Part shown: positions 1 through 5,203 of the stretch, piece after piece
Position numbering within the stretch: the stretch's first letter is position 1
Layout: each line of letters starts with the position of its first letter
From: Candidatus Poribacteria bacterium
Lineage (GTDB): Bacteria; Poribacteria; WGA-4E; B28-G17
Direction: 5' to 3'
Assembly: GCA_003645735.1 (NCBI GenBank)
Contig: QNBQ01000167.1
Span: forward strand, 1-5,203
Length of the DNA: 5,203 bases
Position numbers and translations under genes: made by a program
Notes under the pieces: generated by a model
Told to the model about the DNA's origin: nothing
The model's database searches: none
Seen by the model: only the letters and a program-made list of their open reading frames with translations

Positions 1-198
1 CCTCAAAAGCTCCATCCCGTCCAGCTTCGGCATCCTGACGTCTGTTATGAGCAGGTCGAAATACTCGGCTTCAAGCTTGCGCAGCGCGGCCATCCCGTCC
101 GTGACGACCTCCACCTCGTGGCCGTCCCTCTCAAGCGCCCTGGCTATCCCCTGCCTTATGCCCTCCTCATCCTCGGCCACCAATATCCTCGCCTTCAT
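1..198 (-). CDS. Response regulator, receiver domain (partial, 3' end beyond window)
   Basis: The 66 visible codons begin MKARILVAEDEEGIR and form the first part of a CheY-like receiver domain. The acidic pocket is D10/E11 and the likely phosphoacceptor is D53 in ITDVRMP, followed by the usual KLDG turn. By family knowledge it would accept a phosphoryl group from the kinase encoded immediately upstream. The ATG at 198 is supported by an AGGTGA ribosome binding site 5 nt upstream. The gene starts inside the kinase gene (32-bp overlap), which suggests translational coupling. The output domain lies outside the window. The NtrB-like partner makes an NtrC-type AAA+/DNA-binding output plausible, but this cannot be seen. 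Arg is AGG in six of seven cases and Ile is ATA in all four. Receiver assignment is firm; subfamily is open. Confidence 0.93.
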   Translation of the reverse strand, partial: MKARILVAEDEEGIRQGIARALERDGHEVEVVTDGMAALRKLEAEYFDLLITDVRMPKLDGMELLR

Positions 199-1474
199 CG
201 CCCTCACCTCTCACGGGAAGCGTGACGGTAAAGGTGGTCCCAATCCCGGGCTCGCTTTCCAGATCGATCTCCCCCCCGTGATCCTTGATTATCTTGAGCG
301 CTATGGGCAGGCCCATGCCGGTCCCCTCCTCCTTGGTGGTGTAGTAGAACTCGAAGACCTTGTCCTGATCCTCGGGGGGTATGCCCACGCCGGTGTCCGA
401 TATACGGACCTTTATCGCCCCCTCCGCCCGGCTCCACTCGGTCTCCACCGTGAGCTCCCCGCCGTCCGGCATCGCCTCTATGGCGTTTATGATCAGGTTC
501 AGGAAGGCCTGCTGGAGCTGCGCCACATCGCCCGCTATCTCTGGAAGCTCGGCGTATCTCCTGACTATGCTTATCCCCTGATCGCGCGCCTCCACCTTGA
601 CCAGGTTCAACACCCTGTCCAGCACGTCGTTGACCTTCAGCTTGGTCATCCTCATCGCCGGCGTCCCGACGAACCTCGACAGGTTTTTGACCAGCTCCTC
701 CAGCCGCTTTATCTCGCCGGCTATGACGTTCAGATGCTCCCTGATCTCCGCCTCGTTTTTCAGCTCCTCCTCGCTCAGCACCTCCTCCAGCAGCTCCAGA
801 TTGATGCTTATCCCGCTCAGGGGGTTCTTGATCTCGTGCGCGAGGCTGGCCGTTATCCTGCCCAGGGCTGCCAGCGTGTCGGCCCTCCTTATCCGGCTCT
901 GAAGCAGCTTGATCTCGGACAGATCCTTCATCAGCAGTATCGCCCCCACCCTCCCCTCCTCCGGATCGGACAGGACGGCGGTGTTCAGCTGAAGGGTCAG
1001 CTTCCTGCCCGAGGGCGTGACGTGCTCTATCTCCTTGTCCTCGACCGTCCTGCCCTCCTCCAAGGCCTCCCTTATGCAGCTCAGGATCAGCGGGTTGTCG
1101 CCCAGCAGCTTCCTGTAATCGGCTCCGATAGCCTTCTCCTCCTGGATCTCCAGCATCTGAATCGCCGCCCGGTTGATCAGCCTCACCCTCCCGTCCAGAT
1201 CGAACGCTATAACCCCTCGGGTTATGCTCTCCAGGACGTAATCGCTCAGCAGCTTCAGCCTCAACAGCTTGTCATACCTGACCTTGAGAGCCAGCTCAAG
1301 CCCCAAGGCCGTCCAGGCGCATCCGGCGGCGATCAACAGCGCCGCTTTGAAAGCCCAGCCGGCCAGCAGCGATAGGAGGGCTATCCCCCCGCCGATCGCC
1401 ATCAACGTCAGAACGGCGATCCTATGCGATCTCAAGCTCCAACGCCCCTCTATCAACGCCCTGTCACCCCACAT
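167..1474 (-). CDS. PAS-domain sensor histidine kinase (NtrB/ZraS-like)
   Basis: This is an inner-membrane two-component kinase of about 435 residues. Counting from an upstream in-frame ATG at 1489, two hydrophobic segments span about 24-43 and 47-67 with almost no loop between them. A PAS domain follows at about 82-195 (GVIAFDLDGRVRLINRAA). The HisKA motif AHEIKNPL carries the phosphorylatable H218. The HATPase_c domain shows the N box NLIINAIEAM (N335), G1 DTGVGIP, F box VFEFYYTTK and G2 GTGMGLPIA. All catalytic motifs look intact. I prefer the ATG at 1474 over 1489 because GAGGTGA lies just upstream of it, while 1489 has no Shine-Dalgarno sequence. It overlaps the propeller gene by 22 bp and the regulator gene by 32 bp. 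Lacking a periplasmic domain, it probably senses through PAS, the membrane or a partner. The tail after TVTLPV is acidic and Gly-rich. Confidence 0.95.
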   Translation of the reverse strand: MWGDRALIEGRWSLRSHRIAVLTLMAIGGGIALLSLLAGWAFKAALLIAAGCAWTALGLELALKVRYDKLLRLKLLSDYVLESITRGVIAFDLDGRVRLINRAAIQMLEIQEEKAIGADYRKLLGDNPLILSCIREALEEGRTVEDKEIEHVTPSGRKLTLQLNTAVLSDPEEGRVGAILLMKDLSEIKLLQSRIRRADTLAALGRITASLAHEIKNPLSGISINLELLEEVLSEEELKNEAEIREHLNVIAGEIKRLEELVKNLSRFVGTPAMRMTKLKVNDVLDRVLNLVKVEARDQGISIVRRYAELPEIAGDVAQLQQAFLNLIINAIEAMPDGGELTVETEWSRAEGAIKVRISDTGVGIPPEDQDKVFEFYYTTKEEGTGMGLPIALKIIKDHGGEIDLESEPGIGTTFTVTLPVRGEGDEGEDIGGRG

Positions 1475-2496
1475 TTCACCTCGCCCCATACCGTCGGCAT
1501 CAAGGGCGAAAGCGGCCTCACCGAAAAGCCCCCCAAGGGGATGATGTCAAAGGGGCCGTCATACCCCTCCCGCTTCAGCCTCCAGATCAGCTCGCCCCGG
1601 GGGGTGATGGCCATGATGTTGCATTCATAAAGCCTATCGATGTAGCCGGAGAAGAATATGAGCTTTCCATCGGGGCTCCACCGGGGGTTGTATTTGCCCC
1701 CCACCTTCTGCTCCCCCCTCACCTTTATCTCCTCGACCTTCCCCGAGAGGAGGTCGACGAGGAACATCTCACAGGTGAAACGAGGGGGAGGCAGGTCGGC
1801 GGTTACAACGGCTTTGCTCCCATCGGGCGAGAAGGACAGATCGTAGATGGCCTCCGCTTGGGGGATCGTCAGCACCTCCCTGAACTGCCCCAGCTGTTGG
1901 AAGACGTTTTCGGCCGGGTTGAGCCTGACAGGTTTCCCCCTATCGACCTCGACGGCGTAGACAGTTGAGCTCTTCCAGCCGACGGTGAAACAGATCTCCC
2001 TCCCATCCGGCGTCCAATCGAGCAGCATGGCCGAGAAGTTCTCCACAACCGGTCGGGGATCGCCCTTCCCCTTGACGTCCAACACATATATGTCGTTCCT
2101 CCACCCGCCGAGATAGGCGTTGAAGGCGAGCCTCCGTCCGTCGGGGGACCACCTCGGATTTGAGTAACGGACGTCCCTGCTTGTGATCAACGCCCTCATC
2201 CTCCCGCTTCCGACCTCCATCAGGTATATCCCCCACCGCCCCCCGCTTTGAGCGGCGAAAGCGATATACCGCCCGTCGGGAGACCAACGGGGGTCGGAGA
2301 CGGAGGCGAACCGATCGACCAGAACCTTAGGCTCCGCCTCGCCGCCCAGGCCCTCGAGGAGGCAGATGCAATCCCTCCCGTCTATACTCGCCTCGAAGGC
2401 CATCCTCAGCCCTGAAAGGTCGACCTCCTCGAAAGCCGGGGAAGAAGCAGGCAAAGCGATCGTGGGAAGAATGAGAAACAGAGGCAAGCGGAACAT
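1453..2496 (-). CDS. Exported PD40 (TolB-like) beta-propeller protein
   Basis: The protein has 347 residues. A hydrophobic N-terminus (about 4-17) ending near ASSPA at 17-21 looks like a Sec signal peptide. At least five PD40-type blade motifs follow: DPRWSPDGRYIAF (68-80), NPRWSPDGRRLAF (113-125), LDWTPDG (159-165), LSFSPDG (220-226) and NPRWSPDGKLIFF (270-282). This repeat is typical of TolB-like propellers, which act as binding platforms; no enzymatic residues are apparent. It ends PLMPTVWGEVK plus seven residues. The ATG at 2496 is preceded by a G-rich GGGGAGTGA stretch and lies about 35 nt below the expected start site of a consensus promoter. It is the first gene of a propeller-kinase-regulator operon, so a role as extracytoplasmic sensor partner of the kinase is plausible but inferred. 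A structural or cell-envelope role is also possible. Confidence 0.9.
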   Translation of the reverse strand: MFRLPLFLILPTIALPASSPAFEEVDLSGLRMAFEASIDGRDCICLLEGLGGEAEPKVLVDRFASVSDPRWSPDGRYIAFAAQSGGRWGIYLMEVGSGRMRALITSRDVRYSNPRWSPDGRRLAFNAYLGGWRNDIYVLDVKGKGDPRPVVENFSAMLLDWTPDGREICFTVGWKSSTVYAVEVDRGKPVRLNPAENVFQQLGQFREVLTIPQAEAIYDLSFSPDGSKAVVTADLPPPRFTCEMFLVDLLSGKVEEIKVRGEQKVGGKYNPRWSPDGKLIFFSGYIDRLYECNIMAITPRGELIWRLKREGYDGPFDIIPLGGFSVRPLSPLMPTVWGEVKCGVTGR

Positions 2497-2520
2497 CCTG
2501 AGATCACTCCCCCCGCGACG

Positions 2521-2551
2521 AAAAATTTCCGGGCCACATTATACACCCGGA
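2521..2551 (-). terminator. Possible intrinsic terminator interlocked with promoter
   Basis: On the minus strand, TCCGGG (2551-2546) pairs with CCCGGA (2533-2528). This gives a 6-bp stem, 7 with a T-G wobble, followed by AA and five T residues (2525-2521). It lies just after the URO-D-like gene and could end transcripts from the flotillin operon. The stem is short and the loop is 10-12 nt, so termination may be weak. The loop contains the -10 box of the next promoter; transcripts begun there would lack the left arm and escape the hairpin. Confidence 0.45.
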
Positions 2552-2566
2552 GAGGGGAGCTGTCAA
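2538..2566 (-). promoter_or_regulatory. Consensus sigma-70-type promoter of the propeller/two-component operon
   Basis: On the minus strand TTGACA (2566-2561) and TATAAT (2543-2538) are separated by exactly 17 bp (2560-2544). Both boxes and the spacing match the bacterial housekeeping consensus perfectly. The expected start site is near 2531, giving a leader of roughly 35 nt before the ATG at 2496. The -35 box overlaps the TGA stop of the upstream URO-D-like gene, and the region is AT-rich against a GC-rich background. I saw no clear operator repeat beyond the hairpin described separately. Confidence 0.85.
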
Positions 2567-3684
2567 TTATACCATCCGACTTCCCTCAAGGCCTCCAGCG
2601 CGGCCAGGTAGTTCTCGGCCCTCGTGCCCTTCATCAGGCTGTGCGAGGCGCCCAGGATGAACCCTCCCCCCTTCTTGCAGCCAAGGATGATCTCCCTCAC
2701 CTCTTTTTTCACCTGTTCCGGCGTCCCGCGGATGAGCATATCGATGTTTATCCCTCCCCAAAGCGCCAGCCTATCGCCGAAATCCCTCTTCAGTCCGACG
2801 ATATCCTCCTCCGGCTGTATCGACTGGTAACAATCCACCCCTGCCTCGATGAACATGTCGAGCAGCGGCCTGTTGACCCCGCAGGAGTGGAAGATGACGA
2901 AGGCGCCGTGCCTTTTGACGTGCGAGCAGAGGATCTTCATGCCCGGAAGGATGGCCCTCCTGAAGGTCTGGGGGGACATCATAGGCCCCGTGCTGCTGGC
3001 GTAATCGGCCTCCAGGAAGACGGTATCCACGCCGTGCTCGAAGAGCAGATCGATCATCTTACGCGCCCCCTCCGCCGCCTTCACCCTCGTCTCCCTCTCG
3101 GCGTCCGGATCCTCGGCCAGCCTCAGCAGCCACCTCTCAAGCCCGAACGGGTTGGGGTAAGACGAGCTCGCCCTTCTGCCCAGCCTGGCGATGATGAAAT
3201 GGGTTTCCCCCAGCTCTTTTACCACGTGATCTATGAGCTCGAACTCGGACGGGTCGGGCTCGGGAGGGGGTTCCCAGAGGTTCTCGGGCGGCTTTTGAGG
3301 CTCAAGCGCTTTGGGTGCGTAAAGCACCAGATCCTCGGTCAACGGGCTGTATTTGTAGACGTTCCCCTGCCAGTCCCTCCACGTCTCCTCGTCCAGCTGC
3401 TGCAGAGGCTCCGGCTGAAACCCCTTGGGCGGCACCAGCGTCACCGTCACCCCGTCGTGCCCCACCGCCCTCACGAACTCCACCACGTCCCTCTTCTGGC
3501 TCTCCACCACCTCGTCCCTCCTCCCCTCCCAGTATGCCTTTATCTCCTTGAAGTGCCCCCTCCAGTATGATGGCCTGCCCAGTATCTGCTCGATTATCCC
3601 GTGCTCGAAGATGTATTCCATGACAGGGACTCTGTCCGGCTCTTTGTGTTGCAGCGCGGCTATGACCCTCTCCTTGCCCGTCAT
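2563..3684 (-). CDS. Uroporphyrinogen decarboxylase-like (URO-D/MtaA superfamily) protein
   Basis: The protein has 373 residues and starts MTGKERVIAALQHKEPDRVPV, the standard opening of URO-D superfamily members. The TIM-barrel half carries FHSCG (H266, C268), like the H-x-C zinc-ligand motif of MtaA/MtbA/CmuA methylcobamide methyltransferases. WGGIN (309-313) and GGGFILGASHSL (339-350, H348) follow. It lacks the MRQAGR-type N-terminal motif expected of HemE, so haem biosynthesis is unlikely. A cytosolic corrinoid- or metal-linked methyltransferase is the better guess, but the substrate is unknown and no corrinoid protein gene is visible. The ATG at 3684 overlaps the upstream stop by 4 bp (ATGA) and has AGGAGG 8 nt upstream, so it is probably translationally coupled. 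Its stop codon lies inside the next promoter's -35 box. Confidence 0.9.
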   Translation of the reverse strand: MTGKERVIAALQHKEPDRVPVMEYIFEHGIIEQILGRPSYWRGHFKEIKAYWEGRRDEVVESQKRDVVEFVRAVGHDGVTVTLVPPKGFQPEPLQQLDEETWRDWQGNVYKYSPLTEDLVLYAPKALEPQKPPENLWEPPPEPDPSEFELIDHVVKELGETHFIIARLGRRASSSYPNPFGLERWLLRLAEDPDAERETRVKAAEGARKMIDLLFEHGVDTVFLEADYASSTGPMMSPQTFRRAILPGMKILCSHVKRHGAFVIFHSCGVNRPLLDMFIEAGVDCYQSIQPEEDIVGLKRDFGDRLALWGGINIDMLIRGTPEQVKKEVREIILGCKKGGGFILGASHSLMKGTRAENYLAALEALREVGWYN

Positions 3685-4028
3685 TCGAACTTCCTCCTCA
3701 AAACCTCGCCTATGATGATCGCTTGAACCATCGTTTTGGGGGTCAACTCGATGCCGGCGATGCGTATCGGGCGCCGGGGCGGGGCCGGCCTCTCCTCCTC
3801 GGCCGCCTCCCCAGGAGGCTCGGTTGGCCCTTCAACGGCCTCCGGCGCCTCCTCGATCTCCTCCGCCTCGACCTTTTCAGGTTCGACCGGTTCGGCCTCC
3901 GTCTCCTCGGGGGGGAGGGTCGGCGTTTCAGCCTCCCCTTCTCGCCCCTTCCCCCTTCTCCTCGCCATCCCGGCGACGATGGATATTAGGGTCAACAGGA
4001 GATAGAGGAGAGGGATGACGATCTTCAA
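3681..4028 (-). CDS. Small membrane-anchored protein with acidic linker
   Basis: I do not recognise a named family. The product has 115 residues from the preferred TTG start. One hydrophobic segment (about 2-20, KIVIPLLYLLLTLISIVAG) is followed by a basic patch (ARRRGKGR), suggesting an anchor with the rest in the cytoplasm. A Glu/Pro/Ala-rich, probably disordered stretch (about 30-80) leads to RRPIRIAGIELTPKTMVQ and ends AIIIGEVLRRKFE. That compact C-terminus looks like a docking motif or short helix. An in-frame GTG at 4037 is the alternative start, but it lies inside the AGGAGGTG ribosome binding site. The TTG at 4028 sits 8 nt from AGGAGG, the same spacing as the next gene. Being in the flotillin operon, it may be a partner or scaffold of FloA; this is inference. 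Confidence 0.8.
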   Translation of the reverse strand: MKIVIPLLYLLLTLISIVAGMARRRGKGREGEAETPTLPPEETEAEPVEPEKVEAEEIEEAPEAVEGPTEPPGEAAEEERPAPPRRPIRIAGIELTPKTMVQAIIIGEVLRRKFE

Positions 4029-4036
4029 AACGCCCA

Positions 4037-4042
4037 CCTCCT
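4037..4042 (-). promoter_or_regulatory. Ribosome binding site that decides the TTG start
   Basis: AGGAGG lies 8 nt before the TTG at 4028. It overlaps the upstream GTG at 4037, which would leave no spacer if GTG were the start. It also overlaps the TGA stop of the second flotillin gene, consistent with translational coupling. Confidence 0.75.
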
Positions 4043-4944
4043 CAGGCGGCTGTGACTATCCTTCCCGCCCTGATCGCCTCGGCTATCGCCCTGGGGACCT
4101 GGGCCTGCGCCTCGGCCACCTTCGCCCTCATCTTCTGGGCCAGCGCCCTCATCTCCTGCTCCCTCGCCTGGGCCATCGCCAGCCTCTCCTCTGCCTTCGC
4201 CCTGGCCACCTTCAGCTCGGCGTTGGCCTTATCGATGAGCAGCTTCGCCCCGATGTTCTCGCCCACGTCCACGTCGGCTATGTCGATCGAGAGGATCTCG
4301 AAGGCCGTCTCGGCGTCCAGCCCCTTGTCGAGGACCGTCTTCGAGATGATGTCCGGGTTTTCGAGCACATCCTTGTATGAGTTGGCCGATCCTATGGCCG
4401 TCACCACGCCCTCCCCGACCCTCGCTATCACCGTCTCCTCGCCTGCCCCGCCGACCAGCTTCTCGATGTTGGCCCTGACCGTTATCCTGGCGATGACCTT
4501 CACCTGTATCCCATCCTTGGCGACGGCGGTTATCCAGGGGGAGGTTATCACTTTGGGGGTGACGCTCATCTGGACGGCCTCCAGGACGTCCCTGCCGGCC
4601 AGGTCTATGGCCGCAGCTCTCTCGAAGCTCAAGGGTATGCCGGCCTTATCGGCGGCTATCAGGGCGTTCACGACGTTCATCACCCTGCCGCCGGCCAGGT
4701 GATGCGCCTCCAGCTGGGCGGGCGTCAGGTTGATCCCCGCCTTCTGAGCGCTTATGAGGGCTTTGACGATCAGCCCCGGCGGAACCCGTCTTATCCGCAT
4801 CGCCACCAGATCCCTTATCGGCCTGACCTTGACCCCCGCGAACTTGGCCGATATCCATATCGGTATCGGCACGGCCCACAGGAAGAAGATCAGGAAGATG
4901 ACCCCCGCGATGATTATGAGAACGGCCAAAGCGGTCACGCTCAT
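4042..4944 (-). CDS. floA: Flotillin-like protein FloA (second paralog, short C-terminus)
   Basis: The 300-residue protein matches the FloA (YqfA) family of bacterial flotillins, which assemble in membrane microdomains. An N-terminal membrane segment (about 5-25) is followed by family signatures: [11 protein letters not shown] (30-40), [10 protein letters not shown] (77-86), [13 protein letters not shown] (91-103), [15 protein letters not shown] (114-128), [19 protein letters not shown] (153-171) and [14 protein letters not shown] (215-228). The C-terminal coiled coil is rich in Ala, Glu and Lys (about 238-290). It stops at AGRIVTAA, about 30 residues short of usual FloA length, and lacks the MDYxxLKN...DTEMR tail seen in the paralog just upstream. 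The ATG at 4944 has AGGAGG 6 nt upstream, and the gap from the preceding stop is 11 bp. No frameshift remnant of the missing tail is evident, so the short end looks genuine. Confidence 0.95.
   Translation of the reverse strand: MSVTALAVLIIIAGVIFLIFFLWAVPIPIWISAKFAGVKVRPIRDLVAMRIRRVPPGLIVKALISAQKAGINLTPAQLEAHHLAGGRVMNVVNALIAADKAGIPLSFERAAAIDLAGRDVLEAVQMSVTPKVITSPWITAVAKDGIQVKVIARITVRANIEKLVGGAGEETVIARVGEGVVTAIGSANSYKDVLENPDIISKTVLDKGLDAETAFEILSIDIADVDVGENIGAKLLIDKANAELKVARAKAEERLAMAQAREQEMRALAQKMRAKVAEAQAQVPRAIAEAIRAGRIVTAA
4141..4162. repeat. 22-bp direct repeat shared by the two floA genes, copy 1
   Basis: This stretch is identical to 5160-5181 and encodes the same EQEMRAL coiled-coil segment in each paralog. 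It reflects homology between the tandem flotillin genes rather than a mobile element. Confidence 0.8.
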
Positions 4945-4955
4945 GGCTCACCTCC

Positions 4956-5203
4956 TCAGATGATCGAAAACTCGCTCCTCCTCTCCCCCTCGGCGGGGGC
5001 GGAGCTTTCGGCGATGGCCCTCCTCATCTCCGTATCGGCCATCAGGTTTTTCAGCCTGTAGTAATCCATGATGCTCAGCCTGCCCGACCTGAACGCCTCG
5101 GCCATCGCCAGGGGGATCTCCGCCTCAGCCTCGATGATCTTCGCCTCCATCTCCCTCGTCAGCGCCCTCATCTCCTGCTCCTCGGCCCTGGCCATCGCCT
5201 TCC
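4956..5203 (-). CDS. floA: Flotillin-like protein FloA (first paralog, C-terminal part)
   Basis: Only the last 81 codons plus stop are in the window; the reading frame is open to the right edge, so the start lies outside. The ATG at 5195 is internal. The fragment is the end of a FloA coiled-coil region ([18 protein letters not shown], then [19 protein letters not shown]), followed by the family tail [21 protein letters not shown] and a short polar extension ending EFSII. This matches the complete C-terminus of FloA/YqfA proteins. It is followed after 11 bp by a second floA paralog, making a tandem pair probably in one transcript. The membrane segment and SPFH-like core cannot be assessed here. 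Confidence 0.92.
   Translation of the reverse strand, partial: KAMARAEEQEMRALTREMEAKIIEAEAEIPLAMAEAFRSGRLSIMDYYRLKNLMADTEMRRAIAESSAPAEGERRSEFSII
5160..5181. repeat. 22-bp direct repeat shared by the two floA genes, copy 2
   Basis: Identical to 4141-4162. Flanking bases diverge at once on both sides. The copies lie 1,019 bp apart, at equivalent positions of the two paralogs, as expected for duplicated genes. Confidence 0.8.

Noticed and set aside
47..1375. Long plus-strand open frame of 442 codons
   Set aside because: It is antisense to the histidine kinase, whose domains and motifs are complete. The product is low-complexity, rich in Leu, Gln, Arg and Pro, with no recognisable domain; such open frames arise from GC-rich codon bias.
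1475..1489. Upstream ATG at 1489 as the kinase start
   Set aside because: No Shine-Dalgarno sequence precedes it, whereas GAGGTGA precedes the ATG at 1474. The five extra residues add nothing recognisable.
1453..1540. Frameshift near the 3' end of the propeller gene
   Set aside because: The G-run and the long overlap raised suspicion, but the annotated frame keeps GC-rich third positions and a plausible ending, TVWGEVK, so the gene looks intact.
2566..2574. Second extended -10-like TGGTATAAT on the minus strand
   Set aside because: It encodes the final Trp-Tyr-Asn of the URO-D-like protein and has no matching -35 box 16-18 bp upstream. Coincidental, although weak activity cannot be excluded.
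2641..3570. Plus-strand open frame of 309 codons
   Set aside because: It is antisense to the URO-D-like gene, rich in Leu, Pro, Arg and His, without recognisable motifs. A shadow of the real gene.
4042..4060. Second floA as a truncated pseudogene
   Set aside because: The domain is intact through the coiled coil, the stop is followed directly by the ribosome binding site of the next gene, and no remnant of the missing tail appears in any frame.
4052..4702. Plus-strand open frame of 216 codons, Ser/Ala/Thr-rich
   Set aside because: It is the mirror of the well-supported FloA coding sequence and has no domain of its own.

Overview
The window is a GC-rich bacterial segment, almost fully coding, and every gene I can support lies on the minus strand. 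Strong AGGAGG-type ribosome binding sites, FloA-type flotillins, a PAS/HisKA histidine kinase and a consensus sigma-70-type promoter all point to a bacterium. Arg codons are mostly AGG and Ile codons often ATA. With the exported PD40 propeller ending in PTVWGEVK and the non-HemE uroporphyrinogen-decarboxylase-like protein, this suggests an uncultured, possibly thermophilic lineage, perhaps Poribacteria/Latescibacteria-like. That placement is a weak inference.

Read in transcription order (right to left), the first block (5203 to 2563) looks like one operon. It holds the 3' end of a FloA-like flotillin, a second complete FloA paralog with a shorter tail, a small membrane-anchored protein with a long acidic linker, and a URO-D/MtaA-like protein. 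Junctions are an 11-bp gap, a 13-bp gap and a 4-bp ATGA overlap, each with a clear Shine-Dalgarno sequence. The small membrane protein probably starts at a TTG codon.

A compact control region follows (about 2521-2566). A perfect TTGACA-17-TATAAT promoter begins on the stop codon of the URO-D-like gene. Its -10 box lies in the loop of a short GC hairpin followed by a T-tract, so terminator and promoter are interlocked.

The second block (2496 to 1) appears to be transcribed from that promoter. It encodes an exported PD40 (TolB-like) beta-propeller, a PAS-containing NtrB/ZraS-type histidine kinase with two closely spaced membrane segments, and the receiver domain of a response regulator cut by the left edge. 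These three genes overlap by 22 and 32 bp and form a propeller plus two-component module. The kinase has no extracytoplasmic domain of its own, so the propeller may be an accessory sensor, which is a hypothesis. No RNA gene, CRISPR array or mobile element was seen, and no non-coding gap exceeds about 70 bp.
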